Source: Bowmanella dokdonensis
GTDB taxonomy: Bacteria; Pseudomonadota; Gammaproteobacteria; Enterobacterales; Alteromonadaceae
Assembly: GCF_017254865.1 (NCBI RefSeq)
Contig: NZ_JAFKCV010000015.1
Location: 344-64,343 of the forward strand
Direction: 5' to 3'
Length of the DNA stretch: 64,000 nt
Below, one piece after another: positions 8,386 to 18,306 of this stretch (position 1 is its first letter; each line of letters opens with the position of its first letter). Under the pieces are notes generated by a model. It made no database searches and was not told the origin of the DNA. It saw only the letters and a program-made list of their open reading frames with translations. A program made the position numbers and the translations under genes.

Positions 8386-10760
8386 TAAACGCCGTGCTTT
8401 TCGCCCAGGTACAGCCAGGTGTCCACCACCGTATCCGGATTAAGGGACACGCTGTCGATGCCCTGCTCAACCAGCCAGGCGGCCAGATCTTCATGATCCG
8501 AGGGTCCCTGCCCGCATATTCCGACATATTTGCCCCGGGCCTTGGCGGCCTTAATCGCCATCGACAGCAGGGCCTTGACGGCTTCGTTGCGCTCGTCGAA
8601 CAAATGAGCAATTAAACCGGAATCCCGATCCAGGCCCAGGGTGAGCTGGGTCAGATCATTGGAGCCGATGGAGAAACCGTCGAAGATATCCAGGAACTGG
8701 TCTGCCAGCAGGGCGTTTGAAGGCAGTTCGCACATCATGATAATCCGCAACCCTTTTTCGCCCTGTTTGAGTCCCTGTTCGGCCAGTAACTGGATGACCT
8801 TACGGCCCTCTTCCAGGGTGCGGACGAAGGGAATCATCACTTCCACATTGGTCAGGCCCATCTGGTTGCGGACCCGTTTAATGGCTTCGCATTCCAGGGC
8901 AAAACATTCGCGGAAATCCTCTGAGATATAACGGCTGGCGCCACGGAAACCCAACATGGGGTTTTCTTCGTGGGGTTCATACTGGAACCCTCCCACCAGG
9001 TTGAAGTACTCGTTGGACTTAAAGTCCGACATGCGTACGATGACTTTCTCCGGCGAGAACGCCGCGCCGATGGTGGCGATGCCTTCCACCAGTTTCTGGA
9101 TGTAGAACTCTTTGGGCGACGGGTAGCCGGCCATCATCTCGTCGATTTCGGTTTTGACTTCTTCCGGCTGGCTGTCATAACTCAACAGCGCCTTGGGGTG
9201 CACGCCAATCATGCGGTTGATGATAAATTCCAGGCGGGCCAGGCCGACTCCGGCGTGGGGCAGCCGGGCAAAGTCGAAAGCCCGGTCAGGATTGCCCACG
9301 TTCATCATGACCTTCAACGGCAATTCAGGCATGGCGTCGATGCGAGAGGTCACCACCTCAAAATCCAGTACCTCGCCATAGATGTAACCCGTATCGCCCT
9401 CGGCACAGGACACAGTGACCTTGTCGCCGGTCTGGATCACTGCCGTAGCGTCACCGCAACCCACCACTGCCGGAATGCCCAATTCCCTGGCAATAATGGC
9501 TGCATGGCAGGTACGGCCGCCACGGTTGGTGACGATGGCCGACGCCTTTTTCATGATCGGCTCCCAGTCAGGATCCGTCATATCCGTGACCAGCACGTCG
9601 CCGGGCTGGATCTTGTCCATTTCATCTATGGAGCTCAGCACCTTGGCTACACCACTGCCAATCTTGTGACCGATAGCGCGTCCCTCCACCACCACCTTCG
9701 CGTTGCCTTTGAGGTGGAAGCGCTCGATGGTCTGGGCATCTTCACGGCTTCTGACCGTTTCCGGGCGGGCCTGGACTATGTACAACTTGCCGTCCAATCC
9801 GTCTTTGGCCCATTCGATGTCCATGGGACGCTGATAATGCTTTTCGATGATCCGGGCCTGTCTGGCCAGATCCATCACCTCAGCATCGGTGAGGGAAAAC
9901 TTGTGACTGTCGCTACGCTCCACATCGACAATATCCACCTGCTTGCCATGGCTGGCATCGGAGGAATAAATCATCTTTTTCAGCTTACTGCCCAGATTAC
10001 GACGCACAACGGCGGGCAGACCTTTTTCCAGGGTCGGCTTATGCACATAAAATTCGTCCGGGTTAACCGCCCCTTGCACCACCATCTCACCCAGGCCGTA
10101 GGAAGAGGTAATGAACACCACATCCTCGAAACCGGATTCGGTGTCGATGGTGAACATGACTCCGGAGGCCGCACAGTCGGAACGCACCATGCGCTGCACA
10201 CCGGCAGACAGGGCCACGCCTTTGTGATCATAGCCCTGGTGAACCCGGTAAGAGATTGCGCGATCGTTGAACAGGGAGGCAAATACGTGCTTGATGGCGG
10301 TCATTACCGCATCAATGCCTTTCACGTTGAGGAAAGTTTCCTGCTGGCCGGCAAAGGAGGCGTCCGGCATATCTTCGGCGGTGGCAGAGGAGCGGACGGC
10401 GAAGGAGGCATCGCCCCCCGCCTCTATCTGCAACTGCTCGAATGCCTGATGGATGGCCTCTTCCAGACCAGGGGTAAAGGGCGTGTCGATCACCCATTGG
10501 CGAATCTGGCTGCCGCACTGGGCCAGGGCAGTCACATCATCCACATCCAGGGCATCCAAGGCGGCGTGGATTTTGTCGTTGAGGCCGCTTTGCTCCAGAA
10601 ATTCGTTAAAGGCTTCGGCAGTGGTGGCAAAACCGCCTGGCACCATGACGCCTGCATTAGCCAGGTTGGAGATCATCTCGCCGAGCGAGGCATTCTTGCC
10701 GCCCACCCGATCCACATCGTTCATCCCTAATTGCTGATACCACAACACGTATTTCTGCAC
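8385..10760 (-). CDS. ppsA: phosphoenolpyruvate synthase
   Basis: PpsA converts pyruvate, ATP and water to PEP, AMP and phosphate for gluconeogenesis. The protein has the N-terminal ATP-grasp domain ([11 protein letters not shown] near residue 21), the swivelling phosphohistidine domain with GGRTCHAAI (His419 with this start; regulatory Thr417), and the C-terminal PEP/pyruvate barrel. I place the start at GTG 10760 because GGAGG (10769-10773) is eight bases upstream and gives 791 aa, like E. coli PpsA (792); a TTG at 10775 lies in front of the same signal and is less likely. Divergent from ppsR, whose product phosphorylates the Thr next to the catalytic His. Confidence 0.96.
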   Translation of the reverse strand: MQKYVLWYQQLGMNDVDRVGGKNASLGEMISNLANAGVMVPGGFATTAEAFNEFLEQSGLNDKIHAALDALDVDDVTALAQCGSQIRQWVIDTPFTPGLEEAIHQAFEQLQIEAGGDASFAVRSSATAEDMPDASFAGQQETFLNVKGIDAVMTAIKHVFASLFNDRAISYRVHQGYDHKGVALSAGVQRMVRSDCAASGVMFTIDTESGFEDVVFITSSYGLGEMVVQGAVNPDEFYVHKPTLEKGLPAVVRRNLGSKLKKMIYSSDASHGKQVDIVDVERSDSHKFSLTDAEVMDLARQARIIEKHYQRPMDIEWAKDGLDGKLYIVQARPETVRSREDAQTIERFHLKGNAKVVVEGRAIGHKIGSGVAKVLSSIDEMDKIQPGDVLVTDMTDPDWEPIMKKASAIVTNRGGRTCHAAIIARELGIPAVVGCGDATAVIQTGDKVTVSCAEGDTGYIYGEVLDFEVVTSRIDAMPELPLKVMMNVGNPDRAFDFARLPHAGVGLARLEFIINRMIGVHPKALLSYDSQPEEVKTEIDEMMAGYPSPKEFYIQKLVEGIATIGAAFSPEKVIVRMSDFKSNEYFNLVGGFQYEPHEENPMLGFRGASRYISEDFRECFALECEAIKRVRNQMGLTNVEVMIPFVRTLEEGRKVIQLLAEQGLKQGEKGLRIIMMCELPSNALLADQFLDIFDGFSIGSNDLTQLTLGLDRDSGLIAHLFDERNEAVKALLSMAIKAAKARGKYVGICGQGPSDHEDLAAWLVEQGIDSVSLNPDTVVDTWLYLGEKHGV

Positions 10761-10875
10761 CGCGAACGCCTCCAAATTTGCAAATTGTCAAATCGCCAGA
10801 CTACTGAAGATAGCTGGCTTTTTTCGCTGGGGATTTTAGAATGTCGGTAATTAAAAAGTAAAATTTTATTTATTT

Positions 10876-10892
10876 TCGTAATTAATTTACGA
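10876..10892. promoter_or_regulatory. inverted repeat in the ppsA/ppsR divergent promoter region
   Basis: TCGTAA (10876-10881) and TTACGA (10887-10892) are inverted around TTAAT, in an AT-rich stretch between the divergent starts. GTAATTAA also occurs twice as a direct repeat (about 10849 and 10878). It could be an operator, but no known regulator consensus was recognised. Confidence 0.35.
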
Positions 10893-10910
10893 CATTGTTA
10901 AGGATATGTT

Positions 10911-11723
10911 GTGCGCACCGCCTATTATATTTCGGATGGCACGGCCATTACCTCAGAGGTCTTTGGCCATGCCCTGCTCTCCCTGTTCCCGGTTGAATTC
11001 AACCATATCACCATCCCCTTCGTAGAAACGCCTGAGCAGGCAGAAAAAGTAAAGGCAAAAATTGCCAAGACTTTCAAGGAGAGCGGCGAGCGACCTTTGG
11101 TGTTTTATACCATCGTCAATATGGATGTGCGGGAAAGTATTTCTAATTCGGTGGGCATCAATTACAACTTTCTCGACCAGTTTGTGCCGCCCCTGGAGAA
11201 AATTCTCGGTATCCCGGCCAAACCGGAAAAACACCGTACCCACAGCATTCATGAAAAAACCTATGATATCCGAATCGAAGCGGTGAACTATGCCCTGGCC
11301 AATGACGATGGGGCCAATGTGGACAACTACGGCGATGCGGATATTATCCTGGTGGGCGTGTCCCGCTCGGGCAAAACGCCCACCAGTTTGTATCTGGCTC
11401 TCCAGTATGGCATCAAGGCGGCCAACTACCCATTCACCGAAGAGGACATGGGCGACATGCTCAAGCTGCCGCCCCGTCTGCGCCAGTTCAAGAGCAAGCT
11501 GTTTGGCCTGACCATCGGCGCAGAACGTCTGCACCAGATTCGTTCAGAGCGCCGGGCCAACAGCCGGTATGCCTCCATGCGCCAGTGCCGGATGGAGCTA
11601 AGGGAGGTGGAAAACCTGTACCGCCGCGAAGCCATCCCGTTTTTGAACAGCACCCGTTATTCGGTGGAGGAGATCTCCGCCAAAATCCTGGCCGAAACCG
11701 GGCTGCAGCGACGCAAGTATTGA
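10911..11723 (+). CDS. ppsR: PEP synthase regulatory protein (kinase/pyrophosphorylase, DUF299)
   Basis: A 270-residue bifunctional regulator. Family members (PSRP) inactivate PEP synthase by ADP-dependent phosphorylation of the threonine beside its catalytic histidine and reactivate it by phosphate-dependent removal. The conserved P-loop GVSRSGKT is at residues 149-156, and the family N-terminus RTAYYISDGTAIT is present. The start is GTG with AAGGA six bases upstream; an ATG five bases earlier is out of frame. It lies divergent from ppsA, its predicted target, which is the usual arrangement in gammaproteobacteria. Confidence 0.95.
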   Translation: MRTAYYISDGTAITSEVFGHALLSLFPVEFNHITIPFVETPEQAEKVKAKIAKTFKESGERPLVFYTIVNMDVRESISNSVGINYNFLDQFVPPLEKILGIPAKPEKHRTHSIHEKTYDIRIEAVNYALANDDGANVDNYGDADIILVGVSRSGKTPTSLYLALQYGIKAANYPFTEEDMGDMLKLPPRLRQFKSKLFGLTIGAERLHQIRSERRANSRYASMRQCRMELREVENLYRREAIPFLNSTRYSVEEISAKILAETGLQRRKY

Positions 11724-11861
11724 CAATGCTATGGCATTTTTCCCATATACAAATTGTTACATTCTGGTAAATTATTGGCACCCGGGTCAGGGAAATCGAT
11801 AAAAGTACAGGTCATCCCCGCCGTGCGGACCTGTCGATAACAATAAGTGCCAGGATGTCTG

Positions 11862-12833
11862 ATGTTTTACCGGTTAAGAAATGATTTTCGCCTGTCTGTA
11901 ATCTCACTACTGAGCCTGTGCGCCTTTGTCGGTATCACCCCCTTTGCCCTGTATCGTTTCTGGCAGGGCAATATGCTGGCCGCCCTGGTGGACAGCCTGA
12001 TTCTGTTCAGTATTCTGTCGGTATTGACCTATGCTTGGTTTTCCGGCGACACCAAGCGCAGTGGGTTTTTGATGGCCCTGGTGGTCAGCGCCGGCGGTCT
12101 GACCATCGTAAACCTGCTCGGCCTGGTGGGGCTGTTCTGGCTGTATCCCTGCTTTATCACCGGTTTTTTTCTCACTTCCTCCAGGATGGCCGTGCTGATC
12201 AACGGCATCACCTTGCTGGCGTTGTTTGTGCTAAAACTGGACAGCTTGTCGCTGGAACACCTGATTTCTTTTGCCACGACGGCGCTGGTAGTCAGCGCCT
12301 GCGCCTATATATTTGCCCTGCGCAACGAGTCCCAGCACCGGCGCCTGGCCCATATCGCCACCCTGGATCCGCTGACCGGGGTAAAGAACCGGCGCGCCAT
12401 GGAAGAGGAACTGAGCCGGGCGGTCGCCAACTTCGAGCGCCATCAACTCAGTTGCGCGCTGGTCATCCTGGATCTGGATCATTTCAAGGCAATCAATGAC
12501 AACCACGGCCATGGGGTCGGCGATTCGGTACTGAACCAATGTGTGCAAATACTCGGCGAGAATATCCGTAAGTCTGATCGGCTGTTTCGCTTCGGTGGCG
12601 AGGAATTTGTACTGCTGCTACCGGGTGTGGACAGACAGGGCATGCACTCGGTAGTGGATAACCTGTATCAGGTGGTGCGCAGCGAACTGAAGTGCCCGTC
12701 CGGGCCGGTTACTGCGTCTTACGGGGCCACTTTGCTGCAAGCGGGCGATACGGCCGACAGTTGGATGGAACGGGCCGATACGGCACTCTACCAGGCTAAG
12801 CAAAACGGACGCGACAAGGTCGTGCTCAGCTAA
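11862..12833 (+). CDS. membrane-bound diguanylate cyclase (GGDEF)
   Basis: Makes cyclic di-GMP from two GTP. About six hydrophobic segments (residues 10-155) form an N-terminal membrane sensor module of undefined family, followed by a GGDEF domain with the active-site sequence RFGGEEF and, five residues before it, RKSD, which fits the RxxD product-inhibition I-site. So it should be an active, feedback-inhibited cyclase. I choose ATG 11862, which has AGGA six bases upstream; an in-frame GTG at 11847 would add only MPGCL. It follows ppsR but with 138 bases between, so it is probably separate. A terminator follows. Confidence 0.9.
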   Translation: MFYRLRNDFRLSVISLLSLCAFVGITPFALYRFWQGNMLAALVDSLILFSILSVLTYAWFSGDTKRSGFLMALVVSAGGLTIVNLLGLVGLFWLYPCFITGFFLTSSRMAVLINGITLLALFVLKLDSLSLEHLISFATTALVVSACAYIFALRNESQHRRLAHIATLDPLTGVKNRRAMEEELSRAVANFERHQLSCALVILDLDHFKAINDNHGHGVGDSVLNQCVQILGENIRKSDRLFRFGGEEFVLLLPGVDRQGMHSVVDNLYQVVRSELKCPSGPVTASYGATLLQAGDTADSWMERADTALYQAKQNGRDKVVLS

Positions 12834-12840
12834 GGGGCAA

Positions 12841-12862
12841 AAAGGCAGCCGGAGCTGCCTTT
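12841..12862. terminator. bidirectional terminator, GGDEF gene / DAHP synthase
   Basis: AAAGGCAGC (12841-12849) and GCTGCCTTT (12854-12862) form a nine-pair stem with a CGGA tetraloop between two convergent stop codons, flanked by A- and T-rich bases. Confidence 0.8.
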
Positions 12863-12879
12863 GCTCATCATCCGACCTT

Positions 12880-14220
12880 TCAGGCCTTCAGATAATCGGC
12901 CACCAGAAACGCCAGTTCCAGTACCTGATCGGCGTTGAGGCGCGGATCGCACTGGGTCTGATAGCACTGGCCCAGATCCGCCTCGCCAATACCATAGGCA
13001 CCGCCGATGCATTCGGTGACATGCTGGCCGGTCATCTCCAGATGGATACCGCCGGCATGGGTGCCTTCGGCCCGGTGGGCCTGGAAGAAATGCTGGATCT
13101 CCTTAAGGATGTCGTCAAAGTTTCTCGTTTTATAACCGCTGGACGCCTTAACCGTATTGCCGTGCATAGGATCGGAACTCCAGACCACCTTACGGCCTTC
13201 CCGCTGCACCCTGCGCAGCAGCGCCGGCAACTTATCAGCGAGATTATTGGCGCCCATGCGGGTGATCAGAGTCAGGCGTCCCGCTTCGTTGTGCGGATTC
13301 AGGGCATCGATCAGGCGAATCAGCTCATCTTCGCCCATCCCAGGGCCGATTTTGACGCCGATAGGATTATGAATGCCGCGGAAAAACTCCATATGGGCAT
13401 GATCCAACTGACGGGTCCGCTCGCCGATCCACAGCATATGCGCCGAGCAGTTGTACCACTTGCCGGTCAGGGTGTCGTTACGGGTCAGGGCCTGCTCATA
13501 ATTGAGCAATAAGGCCTCATGGGAAGTAAACAGGCTGGTTTCGTGCAGTTCTCTGTGGTTCTTGGCATTGATGCCAATCACTTCCATAAAAGACAGCGTA
13601 TCCTGGATCCGCTGGGCCATATCCTGATAGCGCTCTTTGAGCGGATTATTTTCCAGAAAGGCCATATTCCAACGATTCACCTGGTGCAGATCGGCCAGTC
13701 CGCCCTGTGCAAAGGCCCTTAGCAGGTTGAGGGTGGCCGCCGCCCGGTGATAGGCTTCCACCATCCGCTCCGGGTTGGGTTTTCTTGCCGCTTCGGTAAA
13801 TTCGAAACTGTTGATGATATCGCCCCGGTAACTGGGCAGGGACAAGCCGTCGATGGTTTCCATATCACCGGAGCGGGGCTTGGCATACTGGCCGGCCATC
13901 CGCGCTACTTTGGTCACCGGGCAACGGCCCGCGAAGGTCAGCACAATGGCCATCTGCAGGATGACCTTGAAGGTATCCCGTATTTTGGGCGCGTTAAATT
14001 CATCGAATGACTCGGCACAATCGCCGCCCTGCAGCAGGAAGCCTTCGCCATTGGCCACATCACCCAGTTGTCTGAACAGCTCACGGGTCTCGGCAGCAAA
14101 GACCAGCGGCGGATACTTGGCCAGACGGGTTTCCACTTCACTCAGGTGTTGCTGATCTTCATAGGTTGGCTGCTGCAAAATAGGCAGCTTGCGCCAACTG
14201 TCGGGTTGCCACTGGCTCAC
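12880..14220 (-). CDS. class II 3-deoxy-7-phosphoheptulonate synthase
   Basis: A 446-residue DAHP synthase of the class II (plant/actinobacterial) type, which condenses PEP and erythrose 4-phosphate in the first step of aromatic amino acid synthesis. It begins [19 protein letters not shown] and contains the family blocks [33 protein letters not shown] and SDPMHGNT, with Cys in GGDCAESF as expected metal ligand. It is unrelated in sequence to the AroF/G/H class I enzymes of enterobacteria. Monocistronic; a terminator hairpin separates it from the convergent GGDEF gene. No attenuator or operator was recognised in the 14221-14313 leader. Confidence 0.95.
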   Translation of the reverse strand: MSQWQPDSWRKLPILQQPTYEDQQHLSEVETRLAKYPPLVFAAETRELFRQLGDVANGEGFLLQGGDCAESFDEFNAPKIRDTFKVILQMAIVLTFAGRCPVTKVARMAGQYAKPRSGDMETIDGLSLPSYRGDIINSFEFTEAARKPNPERMVEAYHRAAATLNLLRAFAQGGLADLHQVNRWNMAFLENNPLKERYQDMAQRIQDTLSFMEVIGINAKNHRELHETSLFTSHEALLLNYEQALTRNDTLTGKWYNCSAHMLWIGERTRQLDHAHMEFFRGIHNPIGVKIGPGMGEDELIRLIDALNPHNEAGRLTLITRMGANNLADKLPALLRRVQREGRKVVWSSDPMHGNTVKASSGYKTRNFDDILKEIQHFFQAHRAEGTHAGGIHLEMTGQHVTECIGGAYGIGEADLGQCYQTQCDPRLNADQVLELAFLVADYLKA

Positions 14221-14313
14221 AGGTTTTCCTTTTCTCGGTTGGATGGCCGCATAGACGGCCGATTAGGGACTGGGGAAACTTACGAGTTATGAAAGAAAAT
14301 TTCAATGGGCAAT

Positions 14314-15054
14314 TCAGGCAAGATAGGTCTGAATTAGTCTATTTTGTTCTGTGTCGGTCAGCACCCTGACCTGGCAGTCGAATACCTGCTGCAGCAGGCC
14401 AGGCTCCAGAGTCTGTTGGGGGCTGCCGTCGGCCAGCAGTTTTCCGTCCTTGAGCAGACAAATCCGGGTAGCGTACATCTGCGCCAGATTCAGTTGGTGG
14501 TGGCTGATAACCAGCACGTTGCCCCGCCCTGTCAGCTTTTTCAGCAACTGACAGAGTTTATGCTGATGAGAAAAATCCAGCCCCTGTACCGGCTCGTCCA
14601 TCAGGATCATGGCCTCCCCCGCTTCCACCGCAGGCCAGATCTGCGTCAGACTGCGGGCAATCTGTACCCGACGCAGCTCACCGCCTGACAACTGGTTCAT
14701 GGGCCGCGACCAGAATTGCCGGATCTCCAGTGCAGCTTCCAGCTCCTCCGGCAGTGTCAGGCCGGGGCTGGCGAATGCCAGGCATTCGCGCACTGTCACG
14801 GCAAACTGGGTTTGCTGTTGTTGCTCCATCAGGCAACGGTAGCCGGCCAGCTCCATGGGGCTTTGCTGGTCAAGGGATCTCCCCTGCCAGGAGACTTCAC
14901 CGGCATCCGGCTGAAGCAAACCGGCCAGGGTCAGCAACAAACTGCTCTTGCCCGCGCCGTTGGGACCCAGCAGATGCACACTTTCACCGCCGCTGACTGT
15001 CAGTCTGATATCGATCAGCCGGTTCGACAAGGTCAGCCTCTGTACTCTTAACAT
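14314..15054 (-). CDS. btuD: ABC transporter ATPase, probable vitamin B12 importer BtuD
   Basis: A 246-residue ATPase of the FecE/BtuD group: Walker A GPNGAGKS at residues 30-37, signature LSGGE at 122-126, Walker B MILMDEP at 149-155, and the switch His in VISHHQ. It starts one base after the btuC stop and should pair with that permease. Length fits BtuD (249 aa in E. coli). Assignment to cobalamin rather than ferric siderophore rests on overall likeness to BtuD with its short form and on pairing with a BtuC-like permease; no binding protein (btuF) is encoded nearby. Confidence 0.75.
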   Translation of the reverse strand: MLRVQRLTLSNRLIDIRLTVSGGESVHLLGPNGAGKSSLLLTLAGLLQPDAGEVSWQGRSLDQQSPMELAGYRCLMEQQQQTQFAVTVRECLAFASPGLTLPEELEAALEIRQFWSRPMNQLSGGELRRVQIARSLTQIWPAVEAGEAMILMDEPVQGLDFSHQHKLCQLLKKLTGRGNVLVISHHQLNLAQMYATRICLLKDGKLLADGSPQQTLEPGLLQQVFDCQVRVLTDTEQNRLIQTYLA

Positions 15055-15055
15055 C

Positions 15056-16012
15056 TCAGCGTCCCGCCATTCTGAGGATGGAATAGAGGAATACCGGGCC
15101 GCCCAGCGTGGCGGTCAGCATGGAAACCGGCACGGCCACCCCGCCGAATTGTTTGGATATCAGCACTACCAGCAATAGCAAAATGGCGCCGAGCAATGCC
15201 GAAGCCGGCAGGATAAAGCGATTGTCATGACCACAAAAATTGCGCAGCAGATGCGGCACCAACAACCCCACAAAGGCGATGGAACCGGCCAATGACACCG
15301 CTATTCCCACCAACAGCGCGCTGATAAGCAGCATTCTGGGAAAAAAACGCCCTACATCCAGACCACTGAGCTGGGCCGAGCGCTGGCCGAAATACAACCA
15401 GTTGAGCGCCTGCCCCTGGCGCATCAGGACGGTCAGCAGGATAACCACCAGCGGCAGGGCCATCAGCACCAGTGGCAAGTCCGCCTGGTGCAGGCTGCCC
15501 AGCAACCAGAAAGTCAGGTTGCGCAGGGACTGGGCATCGGAGAAAAAGTACAGCCAGGCCAGCACTCCGCCACTGAGGGTGGAAATGGCGATTCCGGAGA
15601 GGATGACACCGGCATTTGATGCAGTACCCAGGCGTCTGGCAATCAGGTAAATCAACAGGGTGGACAGCATGGCCCCGATAAAGCTGAACAACGGCAGGGC
15701 GTACCTGACCAACCCCAGCGCCAGATGACTGCCCAGCAGCAGGTACAGGGCCGCAAACAGACTGGCTCCGCTGGTAATACCTACTATACCGGGGTCTGCC
15801 AGCGGATTGCGCAGCATCACCTGTAACAATGCAGAACTGGCGGCGAGGCTGGCACCAACCAATATCGCGCACAGCACCAGGGGGATTCTCAGTTGCATCA
15901 GTATCTGTCTGCTGCTGTCCTGGTCAAGGTCAAGGTCGACCAACGCCACATAGCTTGCCAGCAGCAGGAGCAACAGGCCCAGGGCGGCAAGTATGAGCCG
16001 GCGGTCAGGCAT
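15056..16012 (-). CDS. btuC: ABC transporter permease of the FecCD/BtuC family
   Basis: A 318-residue permease with about ten membrane helices, of the family that imports cobalamin, haem and ferric siderophores. The RNPLADPGIVGITSGASL block (about residues 70-87) and the VGLLVPHLLRNFCGHDNR block (about 250-267) are the standard FecCD signatures; the latter contains the coupling helix contacting the ATPase. The start ATG overlaps the upstream phosphatase stop by one base (TGATG), and btuD follows after one base, so the three form a tightly coupled operon. Substrate is inferred, not shown. Confidence 0.75.
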   Translation of the reverse strand: MPDRRLILAALGLLLLLLASYVALVDLDLDQDSSRQILMQLRIPLVLCAILVGASLAASSALLQVMLRNPLADPGIVGITSGASLFAALYLLLGSHLALGLVRYALPLFSFIGAMLSTLLIYLIARRLGTASNAGVILSGIAISTLSGGVLAWLYFFSDAQSLRNLTFWLLGSLHQADLPLVLMALPLVVILLTVLMRQGQALNWLYFGQRSAQLSGLDVGRFFPRMLLISALLVGIAVSLAGSIAFVGLLVPHLLRNFCGHDNRFILPASALLGAILLLLVVLISKQFGGVAVPVSMLTATLGGPVFLYSILRMAGR

Positions 16013-16497
16013 CAGGCGTTGGTTTCCAGCTTTTGCAACAACACCTCACAGCCCTGTTCAATCATCTCCAGGACCAGTTCAAAACCCCGGCGCCCACCAT
16101 AGTAAGGATCCGGCACTTCCTCTTCGTCCTGTTCGGCGAACTGCAAAAAGAGTTTAAGTTTATGCTGATACTCCGGCGGACAGATAGCTTGCAGGTCGCT
16201 GAGGTTCTGTCTGTCCATGGCCAGCACCAGATCGAAACGGACAAAATCCTCAGCGTCCACCGGCCGGGATCGCTGTCTGGAGAAATCATAGCCCCTGGCC
16301 TGGCCTGCGTCCCGGGTGCGTTTGTCCGGCAGGCTGTTTTTGTGAAACCCCGAGGTCCCGGCTGAATCCACCCGGATGGGTACGCCGCGGCTCGCCGCCA
16401 GACTTTCGAGTACCGCCTGGGCAGTAGGGGAACGACACAGATTACCCAGGCAGACAAAAAGTACCGAAGGGGTTTGCAAAGCTTCAGATGATTGCAT
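16012..16497 (-). CDS. low molecular weight protein-tyrosine phosphatase
   Basis: A cytosolic phosphatase of about 161 residues. The P-loop CLGNLCRS near the N-terminus has the nucleophile Cys16 and Arg22 (C-x5-R), and the general-acid loop VPDPYYGG is present with its Asp. I prefer ATG 16497; a TTG at 16506 would add MLL. No strong Shine-Dalgarno is seen for either. Its stop is fused to the btuC start (TGATG). A link between a phosphotyrosine phosphatase and B12-type transport is not established; co-transcription may simply reflect gene order. Confidence 0.9.
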   Translation of the reverse strand: MQSSEALQTPSVLFVCLGNLCRSPTAQAVLESLAASRGVPIRVDSAGTSGFHKNSLPDKRTRDAGQARGYDFSRQRSRPVDAEDFVRFDLVLAMDRQNLSDLQAICPPEYQHKLKLFLQFAEQDEEEVPDPYYGGRRGFELVLEMIEQGCEVLLQKLETNA

Positions 16498-16507
16498 TAA
16501 CAACAAG

Positions 16508-16532
16508 AATGGCCACAGAAAAAGTGGCCATT
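16508..16532. terminator. hairpin between htpX and the phosphatase gene
   Basis: AATGGCCAC (16508-16516) and GTGGCCATT (16524-16532) form a nine-pair stem around AGAAAAA, just upstream of the phosphatase start on the minus strand. It could terminate htpX, although the trailing T tract is interrupted. Confidence 0.45.
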
Positions 16533-16560
16533 ACTATGTCAGATTTGCCTGATCAGTCAA

Positions 16561-16582
16561 CCGCAGCCTTGACCGGCTGCGG
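16561..16582. terminator. GC-rich hairpin after htpX
   Basis: CCGCAGCC (16561-16568) and GGCTGCGG (16575-16582) give an eight-pair stem with a six-base loop, 15 bases after the htpX stop. There is no T run on the minus strand, so it may stabilise the 3-prime end or act together with the next hairpin at 16508-16532. Confidence 0.5.
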
Positions 16583-16596
16583 CATTAGTGTGCAGT

Positions 16597-17448
16597 TCAG
16601 CCCTGTTGCAGGGCGCGGATGCGTTTTTCCAGCGGCGGATGGCTGAGGAACAATTCGGCCATGGCCGACTTCCCACGGATGCCGAAAGCCATCAGGCTGC
16701 CCTCCAGTTTGGATTCCTGGCTGTATTTCAGCCTTTGCAGTGCCGCGATCATCTTATTGCGTCCCACCAGGGAGGCTGAACCGGCGTCGGCCCGGTATTC
16801 CCGGTAACGGCTGAAGCCCATGACGATAATGCTGGCCAGGATGCCAAATACCAACTCCAGCACCAACACGGTGGCCATATAGGCAAAGAAGCTGCCCTGG
16901 TTGTTGTTGCCCCGTACCAGGTTGGCAATCACCCGCGCCAGGAAGATCACAAAAGTGTTAAGGATCCCCTGCAGCAAGGTCATGGTGACCATGTCGCCGT
17001 TGGCAATATGACTGACTTCATGGGCCAGCACTGCTTCGGCCTCCTCCTGACGCATGCTCTCCAGCAGCCCCGTGGACACCGCTACCAGGGCGTTGTTCCG
17101 ATTGGCGCCCGTGGCAAAGGCATTCATGTCCGGTGATTGGTAGATCGCCACCTCCGGCATGCCGATACCGGACTGCTTTGCCAACCGCTCCACGGTACTG
17201 ACCAGCCATTGCTCGGTCTGGTTGGCGGGCCGGCTGATGACATGGGCGTTAACTGACCGCTTGGCCAGCCACTTGGACATCAGCAGGGAAATAAAAGCGC
17301 CGCCAAAGCCGAAAATACTGGCAAATACCAGTAATCCGCCCATGCCCTGGGGGTCGATATTCATAAAGCGAAACACCAGATTCATCACAATGCCCAACAC
17401 CAGCACCACTGCCAGGTTGGTTGCGATAAAAAGTACCACGCGTTTCAT
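16597..17448 (-). CDS. htpX: membrane zinc metalloprotease HtpX
   Basis: A 283-residue inner-membrane M48 protease that helps clear misfolded membrane proteins. Two N-terminal helices (residues 4-25 and about 38-57) are followed by the zinc motif HEVSH (His143, Glu144, His147) in [12 protein letters not shown], two more helices, and the third-ligand region [10 protein letters not shown]. Start ATG 17448 is preceded by GGAG at good spacing and gives [15 protein letters not shown], aligned with E. coli HtpX; a longer upstream reading has no support. Divergent from pepE. Family members are under envelope or heat stress control; no clear stress promoter was recognised here. Confidence 0.95.
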   Translation of the reverse strand: MKRVVLFIATNLAVVLVLGIVMNLVFRFMNIDPQGMGGLLVFASIFGFGGAFISLLMSKWLAKRSVNAHVISRPANQTEQWLVSTVERLAKQSGIGMPEVAIYQSPDMNAFATGANRNNALVAVSTGLLESMRQEEAEAVLAHEVSHIANGDMVTMTLLQGILNTFVIFLARVIANLVRGNNNQGSFFAYMATVLVLELVFGILASIIVMGFSRYREYRADAGSASLVGRNKMIAALQRLKYSQESKLEGSLMAFGIRGKSAMAELFLSHPPLEKRIRALQQG

Positions 17449-17601
17449 ACTGTCTCCGGATTGATTGACTGAACATATTGTGTGGGTACGGAGGAAATTT
17501 TCAATGCGGCAAAGTGTGAGCAATTATTTCATCCCTGTGTGACCATGACAGGAACAATGTAGCTCCCTATAATGGCTCGGCAAAAAATCAGGACGGTAAA
17601 G

Positions 17602-18306
17602 ATGAATCTATTGATGTTGAGCAGCTCAAGGGAAGGGCAAAGCGCCTATCTGCAATCGGCCCGTGAAATGATTTTGCCCCACCTGCAGGGCGTGGAGCAG
17701 ATTCTCTTTGTGCCTTTTGCCGGGGTTACCCTGGACTGGGATAGTTATACAGACAAGGTGCAGCGGGCCCTGCCGGAGTTTGAGATCCTGGGCCTGCACA
17801 GGACGGAGCGTCCCGCGGACGCCATTCGCCAAGGCAGCAGCATCATGGTAGGTGGGGGAAATACCTTTAACCTGCTTAACGAGCTGTACCGGCAGCAGTT
17901 GCTGGAGCCTGTCAGGCAGGCAGTTCACAGCGGCATCCCTTATGTGGGCTGGAGCGCCGGGGCCAATATCTGTGGAGACAGTATTCGTACCACCAACGAT
18001 ATGCCCATTGTCCAACCGCCCTCCTTCGCTGCCCTGAAACTGGTTCCTTTCCAAATCAATCCCCATTACACCGATTACCAGGTGCCGGGTCATAACGGCG
18101 AAACCCGCGCCGACCGTCTGGCGGAATTCATGGTGCTGAATCCCGCCATGCCGGTACTGGCCATCCGCGAGGGCAGCGCGCTAAAGCGCGAAGATGATAA
18201 GCTGCATCTGCTGGGTACCCATCCTGCCCTGATCTTTGCTGCCGGACACCAGACCAGCATCCAGCCCGGCACCGATCTGTCAGATTATCTTGAGGAGAGC
18301 CGATGA
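17602..18306 (+). CDS. pepE: dipeptidase E (alpha-aspartyl dipeptidase)
   Basis: A 234-residue S51 serine peptidase that cleaves Asp-Xaa dipeptides. The nucleophile Ser118 lies in GWSAGAN, and [12 protein letters not shown] (81-92) and [13 protein letters not shown] are family blocks. Start ATG 17602 ([10 protein letters not shown]) aligns with E. coli PepE; an in-frame ATG at 17572 would add an unconserved, basic decapeptide. Length is normal (229 aa in E. coli). The stop overlaps the upp start (ATGA), so the two are translationally coupled, a pairing of peptide and pyrimidine salvage. Confidence 0.93.
   Translation: MNLLMLSSSREGQSAYLQSAREMILPHLQGVEQILFVPFAGVTLDWDSYTDKVQRALPEFEILGLHRTERPADAIRQGSSIMVGGGNTFNLLNELYRQQLLEPVRQAVHSGIPYVGWSAGANICGDSIRTTNDMPIVQPPSFAALKLVPFQINPHYTDYQVPGHNGETRADRLAEFMVLNPAMPVLAIREGSALKREDDKLHLLGTHPALIFAAGHQTSIQPGTDLSDYLEESR

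Noticed and set aside
8970-10730. 586-residue open frame on the plus strand
   Set aside because: It is antisense to the whole of ppsA, whose product is clearly recognisable; long antisense frames arise from codon bias.
15056-16012. Cobalamin riboswitch before btuC
   Set aside because: The btuC start overlaps the upstream phosphatase stop, leaving no leader, and no B12-box was seen before the phosphatase gene.
17449-17601. CRP-like TGTGA sequences between htpX and pepE
   Set aside because: TGTGAGCAATTATTTCA lacks the second half of the dyad; too weak to call.
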